A DNA stretch of 64,000 nucleotides from Streptosporangium sp. NBC_01495 (GCF_036250735.1 NZ_CP109430.1:4712001-4776000); one strand, 5' to 3'; positions 8,861 through 17,384 are shown, numbered from the stretch's first letter. Notes: generated by a model not told the origin, from the letters alone. Numbers and translations are program-made.

Positions 8861-9265
8861 TCAGGTTGCGGGAACCGCGGCGACCGCCTCGATCTCGATC
8901 AGGATGTCAGGGCGGAAGAGGCCCGCGACCTGTACGAGCGAGCTTGTGGGCGGCCGCTCCAGGTTGATGAACTCGTCCCGCACGGCCCGGACGACGGACA
9001 GCGCCGAGGTGTCGACAACAAAGATCGTGAGCTTGAACACGTCGTTCCAGGTCGCGCCCCCGGCCTTGAGCGCGGCCTCGACGTTCCGCATGACCAGGCG
9101 TGTCTGGGCCTCCCAGTCGCCTGCGGCGGCCGGCACGCCCTCTGCGGTGATCGGGACCTGACCCGAGGTCCAGACGAGCCGGCTGCCCGGCGCGATGCCG
9201 GCGACATGGCTGTAGCCGTTGGTCGCCGGCAGCGTCGAGGGAGTGCTGAACTCGAGGTGCGTCAT
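8861..9265 (-). CDS. RidA/YjgF-family protein, second copy
   Basis: 134 residues from the ATG at 9265, the normal RidA length. The frame is open much further upstream, but that extension carries no family similarity and runs through the IS remnant. Seen are LVWTSGQVPITAEG, a RLVMRNVEAALKAGGATW helix region, VFKLTIFVVD, and the family-typical C-terminal PDILIEIEAVA. The start is preceded by an AGAAGGG ribosome site. It is probably monocistronic and separated from the operon by 460 bp. It is more canonical than the operon copy at 7933-8397, so the two are not a recent duplication. Confidence 0.87.
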   Translation of the reverse strand: MTHLEFSTPSTLPATNGYSHVAGIAPGSRLVWTSGQVPITAEGVPAAAGDWEAQTRLVMRNVEAALKAGGATWNDVFKLTIFVVDTSALSVVRAVRDEFINLERPPTSSLVQVAGLFRPDILIEIEAVAAVPAT

Positions 9266-9539
9266 GAGTGGCCCTTCTGTGAGGAACGTCGGATCACAGG
9301 AGACTGTGCCAGGTCGGCTGGGAGCGGGCAGCAGCGACCCATCTGTGCGGCTACGGGACCGCCGGAGGTTTCCGGAGTCCTGGAGAAGCTCCACAGGTGA
9401 AGGGCCTTTACCTACCTGGGAGAGGTCGATCACTCCCGAAGGACTCGCCTTATGCGATAGGAAGAGGGGGCATAACCTCCCAGGCAAAACGCTCTTTAAG
9501 ACGTCGTTTCTTATGGCGGAGTCGTTCGGTGAACGGGTC

Positions 9540-9785
9540 ATGGCAGATCTGGTTGAGCGGTTGGTGCCGGATGAGTTGTGAGAGTTGTTTCGCCGTGTGG
9601 TTCCTCCCACGGAAGTGAACCGCCCCCAAGGTGGAGGGCGGCGGCGGGCGGGTGACCGCGAGGCCTTGGCCGCGATTATTTTCGTGGCTACCTCGGGCTG
9701 CACCTGGCGGCAGTTGCCGCCGGTGTTCGGTCCGAGCTGGCAGAGGGGTGTACCGGCGGTTCGCCCAGTGGCCTTCGTCGGCATA
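9540..9785 (+). pseudogene. IS5-family transposase remnant
   Basis: Reading from ATG 9540 gives MADLVERLVPDEL, then an in-frame TGA at 9579 where these transposases have Trp. The reading continues with PPTEVNRPQGGGRR, LAAIIFVATSGCTW and RQLPPVFGPSW, the N-terminal domain common to actinomycete IS5-type transposases. After the Trp near 9742 the frame shifts (VYRRFAQW is found in another frame), and similarity ends near 9785. The DDE catalytic domain is missing. Clear terminal inverted repeats were not found, so this is a dead, partial insertion sequence. Confidence 0.75.
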
Positions 9786-9895
9786 GCCGCAACCCTCATC
9801 TGCCACCGCGGTCTCACCAAACAAAGCGACGTCTAAACTGTCAGGGCGGGGCCCGGGCTCCGTTCCGCTGGACATTGCCGGGACAGGAGCCTGTC

Positions 9896-10531
9896 GTGAT
9901 GACTGCCGTTGTCGGCTTTTCACTCTTCGCCCTGCTGGTGACGATGGCTCCAGGGCCGGACACCGTCCTGGTGCTGCGCAACTGCGTGCGCGGCGGTCGT
10001 TTCACGGGCATCGCGACCGCGCTCGGTGCTGGAGCAGGCTCACTCGCCTGGGCGCTGGGTGCGGCCGTCGGCCTGGCAGCGGTTCTGCAGCAGTGGGATG
10101 CGGCGTTTGCCGCGATCCGTCTGGCGGGTGCCGCGTATCTGATCTTCCTCGGTGTCCAGAGCCTGTGGGCTCACCGTCGAGGCGCGGGGAGCCGACCCGA
10201 GGTTTCCGGGGGGCTGGCCGGCCCCATCCCGACCACCGGACAGGCCTTCCGTCAGGGGCTGCTGAGCTGCTTGCTGAACCCCAAGGTCGGCATCTTCTTC
10301 GTGGCTGTGGTCCCGCAGTTCCTGCCCGACGGTTACTCGGTGCTGTCCGCGACCTTGGTCCTGGGTGTCATCGACGCCGTGATCGCCGCTTTGTGGCTGA
10401 CATTGGTGGCGGCGTTCGCGGCTCGGATGCTGACCTGGCTGCGTCGCCCCCGCGTGAACACGGCACTGGAGCGAACCGCCGCTGGCGTTCTGGTGGCTCT
10501 GGGCGTCGGCACGGCGGCGGAGACGCTTTAG
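9896..10531 (+). CDS. LysE/RhtB-family amino-acid exporter
   Basis: About 211 residues with six predicted membrane segments, the standard layout of LysE/RhtB translocators, which export amino acids or related metabolites through the inner membrane. The family signature near the N-terminus is present as TMAPGPDTVLVLRNCVRGGR (the PGP box). GLLSCLLNPKVGIFFVAVVP matches the second conserved block, with the NPK motif. An ACAGGAG ribosome site is six bases before GTG 9896 and nine before ATG 9899; either may be used. The gene stands alone just downstream of the IS remnant. Its substrate cannot be inferred from context. Confidence 0.85.
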   Translation: MMTAVVGFSLFALLVTMAPGPDTVLVLRNCVRGGRFTGIATALGAGAGSLAWALGAAVGLAAVLQQWDAAFAAIRLAGAAYLIFLGVQSLWAHRRGAGSRPEVSGGLAGPIPTTGQAFRQGLLSCLLNPKVGIFFVAVVPQFLPDGYSVLSATLVLGVIDAVIAALWLTLVAAFAARMLTWLRRPRVNTALERTAAGVLVALGVGTAAETL

Positions 10532-10689
10532 CTTCCGCGCAGAGTCTGTTCATGCTGCGCAGGTTGTCGGTTGCTGCCTGGATGAGGAAGCGGTGGCCGA
10601 CCTCTGCGTGGGCGGCGATCGTGCGGGCGCACTCCTGAGATGCGGTGCGGGTGGTGTCAACCTCCAGGTCCTACGTCATGCCGATGTGC

Positions 10690-10735
10690 ACCAGGTCTGC
10701 CTGAGCGGATACGCGGTCCGCTCGATCGAGGTCAC
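10690..10735 (-). pseudogene. Tn3-family TnpA N-terminal scrap
   Basis: From GTG 10735 the minus strand reads VTSIERTAYPLRQ. (V/M)TSIERTAYPRF is the usual start of actinomycete Tn3-family transposases. Similarity ends after about a dozen residues. The call rests on a very short match and is tentative, but it agrees with other Tn3 debris at 13336-13680 and 38510-38610. Confidence 0.4.
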
Positions 10736-10832
10736 AGCCCACCCCCGGGGAGACGACAGCACAACATCACGACCAACGATGTTGAGCCGAACGGGTGACG
10801 GGCAGGGCGGTCAGGACTACAAGATCACCCCA

Positions 10833-10850
10833 TGGGCCCTTTTGGGCCCA
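10833..10850. terminator. Short GC hairpin
   Basis: TGGGCCC TTTT GGGCCCA is a perfect 7-bp stem with a 4-base loop, without a following T tract. It could end transcription from the LysE gene 300 bp upstream, but this is weak. Confidence 0.25.
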
Positions 10851-11114
10851 CCTCGGCGATACCCCTATCTGGTGGCCACGGCCCGAAAGCTCTTGAGCTT
10901 GTTGACGCAGCGCCGCGCGCGAGGGAACAGGCGTCCTCCGTCAGCGCGGACCCCTGAGCAGTGCCGAAGGCTCTCACAAACGGTTGATTGTGCGAGGTCG
11001 GCGCCGACCTTATTCAGCGGGGCGTTCGCGCAGGTCGCCGCTCGCAGAACTCCTCTCACAACTGGAACGTTCTGAGAGACGGTTCTGAGACATCCACGAC
11101 CTGCGCGAACGCTC

Positions 11115-11152
11115 TACTTTGCCCCTGGTGACACCGACCCGAGCGGGGCCCC
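11115..11152. repeat. 38-bp imperfect direct repeat, copy A
   Basis: The stretch starts TACTTTGCCCCTGGTGAC and ends with a GGGGCCCC-type run. It matches 13295-13332 at about 33 of 38 positions in the same orientation. On the minus strand both copies read as a similar peptide (ARVGVTRGKV versus TRVAVTKGKV), so they may be fragments of one coding family. The pair brackets the sigma-factor module at 11337-12955. Confidence 0.5.
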
Positions 11153-11336
11153 TTTATAGCCGCGCAGGATCACAATCCGTCGTGGGCAATCTCCTACGTT
11201 CCCCAACACCTCTGCTGGAAAGGGGGAGGCATGCCTGCGCATCGGCCCGCCAGCGTAGCCCTGTGATCGGGTCAGTCAGGGTGGCCGCGACTTGCCACAT
11301 CACCTGGTGAGATGGATCTTGCACTGTTGGGCTTCG

Positions 11337-12353
11337 TCACTGACGCTGTCCCGGCTTATCGACCACAGCGAAGCCGAGAATTGCCCGGTGGGTGTCGCCC
11401 ATGTAGCGGTACGTCTTAGGGTTCAATACGATCAGTTGGCCATTGCCCTTCCTGCTCCCACGGTCGAAGGCCACCCCGATGCCCTGCCGTCCGGCGTAGT
11501 CCATGGCGTTCTCGATCACCCGCACGCCGGGGATCTTCGCCAAAGCCCGGTACAGCGCGGCGTTGGTCTTGGGTGGGATGAGTTGATTGTCTCGAAAGAG
11601 CTTGGCGATCACTCCGAAGGTAGTCACGTCGCGGCCGTTGTCGCGATAGTCCTTCCTGATTCGCGCGAGCAGGGCGTCCGGGTCGGTGGGCAATCCGGCC
11701 ACGTAGTCGTAGAGCTTGTTCGGAGTGTTGTTCACGAACGCCGGACCACCGACAAAGCCCCCGTTGTATCGCGGGTCAACGCGGCCGGGGCGAGGCCGCT
11801 CTCCTGGGCGCAGAATGCGGGTCAACAAGAGCTGCCCGTCCTGGACGGACTTTGCCATCTCCTTGCCGTCAAACCTCCACCACTCCTCTACCTTCACCTT
11901 CCCTCTCAGCATCGTCGACAGTCCGCCCGCATCGTCGGATTTGTAGGCGAAGTCGGTCATCTTCTGGGTGTAGACCCACTGACGGGGGCCGGGCCGCGAA
12001 GGCGCGGTTTCGTGCTCCACGGTGGCGGCCGCCAGCTCCAGGGTTTTCAAGGTGGCATTCGCCATGGATCGCGGCGGACCGTCGGAGACCACGGCGTGCG
12101 GGCCGGATCGCGGCGTGGTGTAGGGCAGTACGCCGCCAATCTCGGCCCCGACGAAGATCACTGAGGCGGCGACCACCATCACGCCGGCGATCGCCACACG
12201 CCGGCCGATACGGACCTGCAACGAACGGCGCCGCACTAGGCCCGAGCCGAACTCGCGTTGCAGGCGGGCCCACGCCCGAGCCTTTACCGCGGGATCGTCT
12301 GGCGGGCCGGCCGGACGAAACCGGCGGATGAGGGCGATCTCCTGGTCATTCAT
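11337..12353 (-). CDS. CU044_5270-family membrane protein coupled to a sigma factor
   Basis: 338 residues. A charged cytoplasmic N-terminus (about 1-50, with LIRRFRPAGPPDD) is followed by one membrane span at about 52-72 and a large extracytoplasmic domain containing WVYTQKMTDF, EEWWRFDGKEMAK and NTPNKLYDYVAGLPTDPDAL. This is the arrangement of CU044_5270-family proteins, usually found directly after ECF-type sigma genes in Streptosporangiaceae and relatives. A role as sensor or anti-sigma-like partner is inferred from that placement only; no zinc-finger anti-sigma motif is present. Its ATG overlaps the sigma stop by four bases (ATGA), so the two are made together. Confidence 0.8.
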   Translation of the reverse strand: MNDQEIALIRRFRPAGPPDDPAVKARAWARLQREFGSGLVRRRSLQVRIGRRVAIAGVMVVAASVIFVGAEIGGVLPYTTPRSGPHAVVSDGPPRSMANATLKTLELAAATVEHETAPSRPGPRQWVYTQKMTDFAYKSDDAGGLSTMLRGKVKVEEWWRFDGKEMAKSVQDGQLLLTRILRPGERPRPGRVDPRYNGGFVGGPAFVNNTPNKLYDYVAGLPTDPDALLARIRKDYRDNGRDVTTFGVIAKLFRDNQLIPPKTNAALYRALAKIPGVRVIENAMDYAGRQGIGVAFDRGSRKGNGQLIVLNPKTYRYMGDTHRAILGFAVVDKPGQRQ

Positions 12354-12955
12354 GCATCCACCTCCGGGAGTTGCAGGGGGTTAATATCGCCGAACGTCCG
12401 GCGGAGCTTTTTGCGAACGCGATGTAGCCGCGACCCGACAGTGCCCAGCGGCACATCCAGCGCCTGCGCGACCTCTTCGTACGTCAAATCGGCCCAGGCG
12501 ATCAGAAGCAGCAGATCACGTTCGGCGGGCGACAGCCTGGCCAGTGCCGACGCGATTCGGGGAGCGAGCCGCTGGGCTGTTAGTCGTTCGTCGCTGGTCT
12601 GGTCGAATGACTCGCTGGACCATTCGAAGTCCGCCCGGGCGAGCAGCCGGTGGCGACGGCGTTCCATCCGCCAGTGCTGCCGGATGAGGTTGGTCGCGAT
12701 GCCGTATAGCCACGGCCGGGCGTCCTCCCGTGTCGGGTCGTAACGTCGCCGACTGCGAAAAGCGACGGCGAAGGTGTCCGCGCCGACGTCTTCGGCGATG
12801 TCGGGACCCAGTCGATGGGCGATGTAGCGGTAGATCTCGTCCCAGTGCCGCTGGAAGATCTCGGCGAACCTCTCCGGCTCAGCGAGCGATGCGCCAATCG
12901 CCTCATCGTCGCCTATCTCTCCAACCTTCGGCGGTCTTGTGATCGCCACCAGCAT
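12350..12955 (-). CDS. ECF-type RNA polymerase sigma factor
   Basis: About 201 residues if translation starts at ATG 12955, which follows an AGAGGAG sequence; ATG 12985 is an alternative, and the frame is open to 13126. Region 2 is seen as FAEIFQRHWDEIYRYIAHRL and DTFAVAFRSRRRYD. Region 4 is LSPAERDLLLLIAWADLTYE, followed by VPLGTVGSRLHRVRKKLRR as the helix-turn-helix. It would direct RNA polymerase to its own regulon, probably including this operon. The coupled membrane protein downstream is the likely regulator. A debris-rich segment with a 38-bp repeat and a resolvase fragment lies upstream. Confidence 0.88.
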   Translation of the reverse strand: MLVAITRPPKVGEIGDDEAIGASLAEPERFAEIFQRHWDEIYRYIAHRLGPDIAEDVGADTFAVAFRSRRRYDPTREDARPWLYGIATNLIRQHWRMERRRHRLLARADFEWSSESFDQTSDERLTAQRLAPRIASALARLSPAERDLLLLIAWADLTYEEVAQALDVPLGTVGSRLHRVRKKLRRTFGDINPLQLPEVDA

Positions 12956-13294
12956 TTTCTCCTCTAATCGCACCGCATCGGTCATCCGGTACTTGGTGCC
13001 GCGCCCGCTTTCTCTTCCACCTTTTTTGAACCTTCTCTCAGTTAAGGCAAAGTCCGGGACGGTGGAGGCAGTCTGCGAACGGGTGTGCCGCCGACGCACA
13101 CGTTCCTCAACTAGGATCCGGCGCACCTGAGAGCGGTGGACGTCGATGCTCGCTACGGTGAGCGTGTTCGGTGTCTACTGGCCTTCGGTACGGCCTGGAT
13201 CTCCTATAGCTACGGTGAGCCGCCACCCCGGCCAGCCCTGGGGGCCAATGAATATTTCTGCAAACCACGCAGCGTCACAACAGTCACACAGGGT

Positions 13295-13332
13295 TACTTT
13301 GCCCTTGGTGACGGCGACCCGAGTGGGGGCCC
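13295..13332. repeat. 38-bp imperfect direct repeat, copy B
   Basis: The stretch begins TACTTTGCCCTTGGTGACG and ends in a run of G and C. It is the partner of 11115-11152 (about 33 of 38 identical). It abuts the broken 5' end of the resolvase fragment at 13336. Confidence 0.5.
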
Positions 13333-13335
13333 CAC

Positions 13336-13680
13336 CAGATCGACGCGCTCCTGCGCGCCGGGGTGGCACGGGAGAACATCTTCCTCGACCGGGCCAGCGG
13401 CGCCCGGGCCTCCCGGCCCGAGCTCGACCGCCTCATGGCAGCGCTGGGCGACGGCGACATGCTCAAGATCACCCGGCTGGACCGGCTGTCACGCTCGGTC
13501 CAGCACCTCATCAACCTCGGCGCCGATCTGCGGACCCGCGGAGTCGGCCTGCACGTCATCGAGCAGGGCATCGACACCGAGACGATGGAGGGCCGCGCGA
13601 TGTTCGGCATGCTGGCGGTCCTGGCCGAGTTGCAGCGCGAGCTCATCGTCTCCAACACCAACGACGGCTTGGCCGCCCAC
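13336..13680 (+). pseudogene. Serine recombinase (Tn3-type resolvase) fragment
   Basis: The reading starts QIDALLRAGVARENIFLD, then RASGARASRPELDRLMAAL, MLKITRLDRLSRSVQHL, LHVIEQGIDTETMEGRAMF and ELQRELIVSNTNDGLAAH. This is the catalytic domain of resolvases from about residue 20 to 140. The N-terminal strand with the nucleophilic serine is missing: upstream sequence is replaced by the 38-bp repeat. The C-terminal helix-turn-helix is replaced at 13680 by the AT-rich promoter of the PadR operon. The fragment is therefore inactive. Confidence 0.8.
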
Positions 13681-13768
13681 TTCAGCTATTCAGTGTTGCT
13701 ATATACCGGTAGTCAGTGCTACTTTATAGCAGTAGTCATCAAGACTAGGTAGCTGAAGGGGGTGTTCC
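13681..13768 (+). promoter_or_regulatory. AT-rich promoter of the PadR operon with operator-like inverted repeat
   Basis: The 90 bp before the PadR start are far richer in A and T than their surroundings. They contain the inverted repeat TGCTA-CTTTA-TAGCA (13717-13731) and an overlapping related sequence TTGCTATATACCGGTAGT (13697-13714). PadR regulators normally repress their own operon by binding such palindromes near the -10 region. A GAAGGGGG ribosome site precedes the ATG at 13769. Confidence 0.55.
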
Positions 13769-14098
13769 ATGGGCAAGCTGGTGACGGAGATGCTCAAGGG
13801 AACGCTGGAGGGCATCGTCCTCGCGATCCTGTCCGGCCGGCCCGCATACGGCTACGAGATCACGGCGTGGCTGCGGGATCAGGGCTTCTCCGACATCGCC
13901 GAGGGCACCATCTACGCACTGCTCGTCAGGTTCGAGCGGCGCGGTCTGGTCGACGTGGAAAAGGTCCCGTCCGAGAAGGGGCCGCCGCGCAAGGTGTACT
14001 CCCTGAACGCTCAGGGACACGAGTACCTCGACGAGTTCTGGAGGACCTGGAGCTTCCTCACTGAACGGCTCCAACAGCTCCGCGAAGGAGGTAAATAG
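13769..14098 (+). CDS. PadR-family transcriptional regulator
   Basis: 109 residues, the length of the short PadR subfamily (winged helix plus one C-terminal dimerisation helix). The hallmark block LKGTLEGIVLAILSGRPAYG is followed by YEITAWL, EGTIYALLVRFERRGLV and GPPRKVYSLNAQG. Such proteins usually repress multidrug exporters and lose DNA contact when they bind the drug. It is the first gene of a tight rightward operon with DUF1048, an ABC exporter pair and a P450. It is separated from DUF1048 by two bases. Confidence 0.9.
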   Translation: MGKLVTEMLKGTLEGIVLAILSGRPAYGYEITAWLRDQGFSDIAEGTIYALLVRFERRGLVDVEKVPSEKGPPRKVYSLNAQGHEYLDEFWRTWSFLTERLQQLREGGK

Positions 14099-14100
14099 CC

Positions 14101-14514
14101 ATGGACACAGGGTCGAACCAGCCGAAGAGCCGCGCCCGGCAGTACCTGGAGGTGGTCACCGGGCCGCTGGAGGACAAGAGGCGCTGGCGGCAGTACAAGG
14201 CGCGCGTCAAAGCGCTTCCCGAGAACTATCGCACGGCGGTCGAAGCGCTGGAGCGGTACCTGATGCACTTCGGGCCGGGGGACGGCGCCGACGCGGCGTC
14301 GATGTTCGAGGACCTCGCCGATCTGTTCGAGCAGAGCGCGGCGGACGGAACTCCGATCCGCGAGATCTTCGGAGAAGACCCCGTGGAATTCGTCGAGGCG
14401 TTCATGCAGAGCTACTCCATGGGGAGCTACATCCGCCGGGAGCGAGAACGCTTCACCAGCGCCATCGCGCACGCCGCCGGCGAGAACACCGGGAAAGAAG
14501 ACAGGACACTTTGA
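14101..14514 (+). CDS. DUF1048 domain protein
   Basis: 137 residues, soluble and helical. Segments such as YRTAVEALERYLMHFG, MFEDLADLFEQSAADG and GEDPVEFVEAFMQSY match DUF1048, a family commonly encoded between PadR regulators and DrrAB-type transporters. The molecular role is not established. Its TGA overlaps the next ATG by one base, so it is translated together with the ATPase. Confidence 0.82.
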   Translation: MDTGSNQPKSRARQYLEVVTGPLEDKRRWRQYKARVKALPENYRTAVEALERYLMHFGPGDGADAASMFEDLADLFEQSAADGTPIREIFGEDPVEFVEAFMQSYSMGSYIRRERERFTSAIAHAAGENTGKEDRTL

Positions 14515-15278
14515 TGACGACACAGCAAACCCCGGCGATCCACGTGCAGGGCCTGGAGAAGTCGTACAAGGAACTGCAGGTGCTGCGCGGCGTGGACTTC
14601 GACGTGGCGCGGGGCAGCATCTTCGCCCTGCTCGGCTCCAACGGGGCGGGCAAGACCACGGTCGTGAGAATCCTGTCCACGCTGCTCAAGGCCGACGCGG
14701 GGACGGCCGGTGTCAACGGCTTCGACGTCGCCACGCAACCGGCGAACGTGCGGGAGTCGATCAGTCTCACCGGGCAGTTCGCCGCCGTCGACGAGATCCT
14801 CAGCGGGCGGGAGAACCTCATGCTGGTCGCCCGGCTGCGGCACCTCAAGGATCCCGGCAAGATCGCCGATGACCTGCTGAGGCGTTTCTCGCTGACCGAC
14901 GCCGGCGCGCGAAAGGCGTCCACGTATTCCGGCGGCATGCGCCGCCGCCTCGACATCGCGATGAGCCTCATCGGCGATCCGCCGGTCATCTTCCTCGACG
15001 AACCGACCACCGGGCTCGACCCCCAGGCGCGCCTCGAGGTGTGGCAGACCGTCAAGGACCTCGCCGACCAGGGGACGACGGTGCTGCTCACCACGCAGTA
15101 TCTGGACGAGGCCGAACAGCTCGCCGACCGGATCGCGATCCTGCACCAGGGCCGGATCATCGTGAACGGCACCCTGGCCGAGCTCAAGCAACTGCTCCCG
15201 CCCGCCAAGGTCGAGTACGTCGAAAAACAGCCGACCCTCGAGGACGTCTTCCTCACCCTCGTCGGCACGAAGGCATAA
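14514..15278 (+). CDS. ABC exporter ATP-binding protein, DrrA type
   Basis: 254 residues. Walker A is GSNGAGKTT, the signature is YSGGMRRRLDIAM and Walker B is VIFLDEPTTGLDP. The C-terminal tail EKQPTLEDVFLTLVG is characteristic of the DrrA/CcmA-like subfamily that powers ABC-2 type drug exporters. An upstream in-frame TTG is possible, but ATG 14514 overlapping the DUF1048 stop is the natural start. It is followed after nine bases by its membrane partner. Confidence 0.9.
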   Translation: MTTQQTPAIHVQGLEKSYKELQVLRGVDFDVARGSIFALLGSNGAGKTTVVRILSTLLKADAGTAGVNGFDVATQPANVRESISLTGQFAAVDEILSGRENLMLVARLRHLKDPGKIADDLLRRFSLTDAGARKASTYSGGMRRRLDIAMSLIGDPPVIFLDEPTTGLDPQARLEVWQTVKDLADQGTTVLLTTQYLDEAEQLADRIAILHQGRIIVNGTLAELKQLLPPAKVEYVEKQPTLEDVFLTLVGTKA

Positions 15279-15287
15279 GGAACCACG

Positions 15288-16049
15288 ATGACCAAGCACT
15301 TCCTCGGCGACACCGCCACCCTGTTAGGACGATCCCTGCGCCACATCGCGCGCAGCCCGGACACCATCATCACGACCGCGATCATGCCGATCGCCATGAT
15401 GCTGATGTTCGTCTACGTCTTCGGCGGCGCGATCAAAACAGGGTCGGACTCGTATGTGAACTACATGCTGCCCGGCATCCTGCTCATCACGGTGGCCTCG
15501 GGCATCGCCTACACCGCGTTCCGGCTGTTCATGGACATGAAGGGCGGCATCTTCGAGCGATTCCAGTCCATGCCGATCGCGCGCTCGTCAGTGCTGTGGG
15601 CGCACGTGCTGACCTCGCTGGTCGCCAATTCGATCTCGCTCGTGGTGGTCGTGCTCGTCGCCCTGCTGATGGGCTTCCGCTCGTCGGCGGGAGCGCCGGC
15701 GTGGCTCGCGGTCGCCGGCATCCTGATCCTGTTCACCCTGGCACTGACGTGGATCGCCGTCATCCCCGGCCTGTCGGCCAAGACCATGGAAGGCGCGAGC
15801 GCGTTCTCCTACCCGCTCATCTTCCTGCCGTTCCTCAGCTCGGCGTTCGTGCCCACCGACACCATGCCCGGCCCGGTGCGTTTCTTCGCCGAGCACCAGC
15901 CGGTGACCTCCATCGTCAACGCCATCCGCGACCTGTTCACCCAGCAGCCGGTCGGCACCGACATCTGGATCGCCCTCGCCTGGTGCGTCGGCATCCTCGT
16001 CGTCGCCTACGTATTCGCCATGAACACCTACCGCCGCAAGATTTCCTGA
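15288..16049 (+). CDS. ABC-2 type exporter permease, DrrB type
   Basis: 253 residues with six membrane spans. Features of DrrB proteins are visible: a short cytoplasmic N-terminus (DTATLLGRSLRHIARSPD), FVYVFGGAI in the first span, a GIFERFQSMPIARSS loop, and the conserved LPFLSSAFVPTDTMPG segment before the last helices. A TAAGGAACC ribosome site precedes the ATG. With the ATPase it would form a drug exporter regulated by PadR; the substrate is unknown. Confidence 0.88.
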   Translation: MTKHFLGDTATLLGRSLRHIARSPDTIITTAIMPIAMMLMFVYVFGGAIKTGSDSYVNYMLPGILLITVASGIAYTAFRLFMDMKGGIFERFQSMPIARSSVLWAHVLTSLVANSISLVVVVLVALLMGFRSSAGAPAWLAVAGILILFTLALTWIAVIPGLSAKTMEGASAFSYPLIFLPFLSSAFVPTDTMPGPVRFFAEHQPVTSIVNAIRDLFTQQPVGTDIWIALAWCVGILVVAYVFAMNTYRRKIS

Positions 16050-16175
16050 CCTTTGCTGGACGAGCCTGTCCTGGCCCAGATCAGCGCGCCGGACAGGTAG
16101 ATCGCGGCGCGGCGGCCGCGCCGCCATTCACCGCAGCCTCAGGAGAGCACCTACCCCAGCGAAATGAGGAAAGTC

Positions 16176-17384
16176 ATGAACGAATCCCTTCACACCGTCG
16201 AGACGATGCCGACCGCGCGTCAGTCCGGCTGTCCCTTCGACCCGCCCAAAGAGCTGATCGAGGCCCGCGAGCACAGCCCGATCAGCCGCTTCCCCTTCCC
16301 TGACGGACACCAGGGCTGGCTGGTCACCGGCTACGACCTGATCCGGTCGATCCTGGCCGACCCGCGCTTCAGCTCGCGCAAGGAACTCATGGGCCACCAC
16401 CCGCTGGTCGACTACGGTGACATCGAGGTCCCTCCGGCGCCGCCCGGGGAGTTCCTGCTCATGGACGAGCCCCAGCACGGCCGCTACCGCAAACCGCTGG
16501 TGGGCAAGTTCACCGTCCGGCGGATGCGGCTGCTCACCGAGCGCGTCGAGCAGGTCACCGCCGACCACCTGGACGCCATGGAGAAGGCCGGGCCGCCGGC
16601 GGACCTGGTGACCGCGTTCGCCAAACCCATCTCCGCCATCATCATCTGTGAGCTGCTCGGCGTGCCGTACGAGGACCGGGGCTCCTTCCAGGACAACATC
16701 GACAAGTTCCTCGGCGGCGAGGTCAGCGACGAGGAACTGATCGCGGCCTATACCGCGACCCAGCAGTACCTCGCCGAGTTGGTGGCCGCCAAGCGCGCCA
16801 ACCCCGCCGACGACCTGCTCAGCGACCTGCTCGACAGCGACCTGACCGATGAGGAACTGCGGGGGATGGCCCTGATCCTGCTGTCGGCCGGGTTCGACAC
16901 CACCGCGAACATGCTCGCGCTGGGCACCTTCGCGCTGTTGCAGAACCCGGGGCAGCTGGCCGCGCTGCGCGCCGAGCCCGCGCTCACCGACGGGGCCGTG
17001 GAGGAGCTGCTGCGGTATCTGAGCGTCGCCAAGCAGTTCGCGAGGGTCGCGCTGGAGGACGTCGAGCTGGGCGGCCAGACCATCAAGGCCGGCACGACGG
17101 TCATCCTGTCTCTCCACACCGCCAACCGCGACCCCGAGCGCTTCACCGACCCCCACGTGCTCGACGTGCGCAGGCAGGAGGGCGGGCACCTGGCCTTCAG
17201 CCACGGCATCCACCAGTGCCTGGGCCAGCAGCTGGCCCGCGTCGAGCTGCGCGTCGCGCTCCCCGCGCTACTCAACCGCTTCCCCACGCTGCGCCTGGCC
17301 GTACCGGCCGAAGAGGTCGCCCTGCGCCCGGAGACCGCGGACATCTACGGGGTCAAGAGCCTTCCGATCACCTGGGACGCCTGA
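16176..17384 (+). CDS. Cytochrome P450
   Basis: 402 residues from ATG 16176, which has GAGGAA at an ideal distance; an ATG at 16164 is in frame but has no such site. P450 landmarks are present in order: the I-helix LLSAGFDTTANML with the acid/Thr pair, the K-helix VEELLRYLS (ExxR), and the heme loop LAFSHGIHQCLGQQLARVEL with the Cys ligand. The heme loop has Ser where many actinomycete P450s have Gly (FSHGIHQC rather than FGxGxHxC). It resembles class I bacterial P450s that need separate ferredoxin and reductase; none is encoded nearby. It lies 125 bp after the exporter on the same strand and may be in the PadR operon or have its own promoter. Confidence 0.9.
   Translation: MNESLHTVETMPTARQSGCPFDPPKELIEAREHSPISRFPFPDGHQGWLVTGYDLIRSILADPRFSSRKELMGHHPLVDYGDIEVPPAPPGEFLLMDEPQHGRYRKPLVGKFTVRRMRLLTERVEQVTADHLDAMEKAGPPADLVTAFAKPISAIIICELLGVPYEDRGSFQDNIDKFLGGEVSDEELIAAYTATQQYLAELVAAKRANPADDLLSDLLDSDLTDEELRGMALILLSAGFDTTANMLALGTFALLQNPGQLAALRAEPALTDGAVEELLRYLSVAKQFARVALEDVELGGQTIKAGTTVILSLHTANRDPERFTDPHVLDVRRQEGGHLAFSHGIHQCLGQQLARVELRVALPALLNRFPTLRLAVPAEEVALRPETADIYGVKSLPITWDA

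Larger units (their letters stand above)
10532..11336. other. 800-bp region without intact genes
   Basis: The region holds debris. Near 10550-10640 the minus strand codes for TIAAHAEVGHRFLIQAATDN, which looks coding but is not recognised. A Tn3-transposase start lies at 10690-10735, a short hairpin at 10833-10850 and one member of a 38-bp repeat pair at 11115-11152. A 160-codon plus-strand frame (10593-11075) has no family signature and is not called. Confidence 0.4.

Noticed and set aside
9266..9820. Upstream extension of the second RidA gene
   Set aside because: The added residues are arginine/serine-rich and cross the IS5 remnant; RidA starts properly at 9265.
10593..11075. 160-codon plus-strand frame
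   Set aside because: No motif, and part of it is antisense to a Tn3-type scrap.
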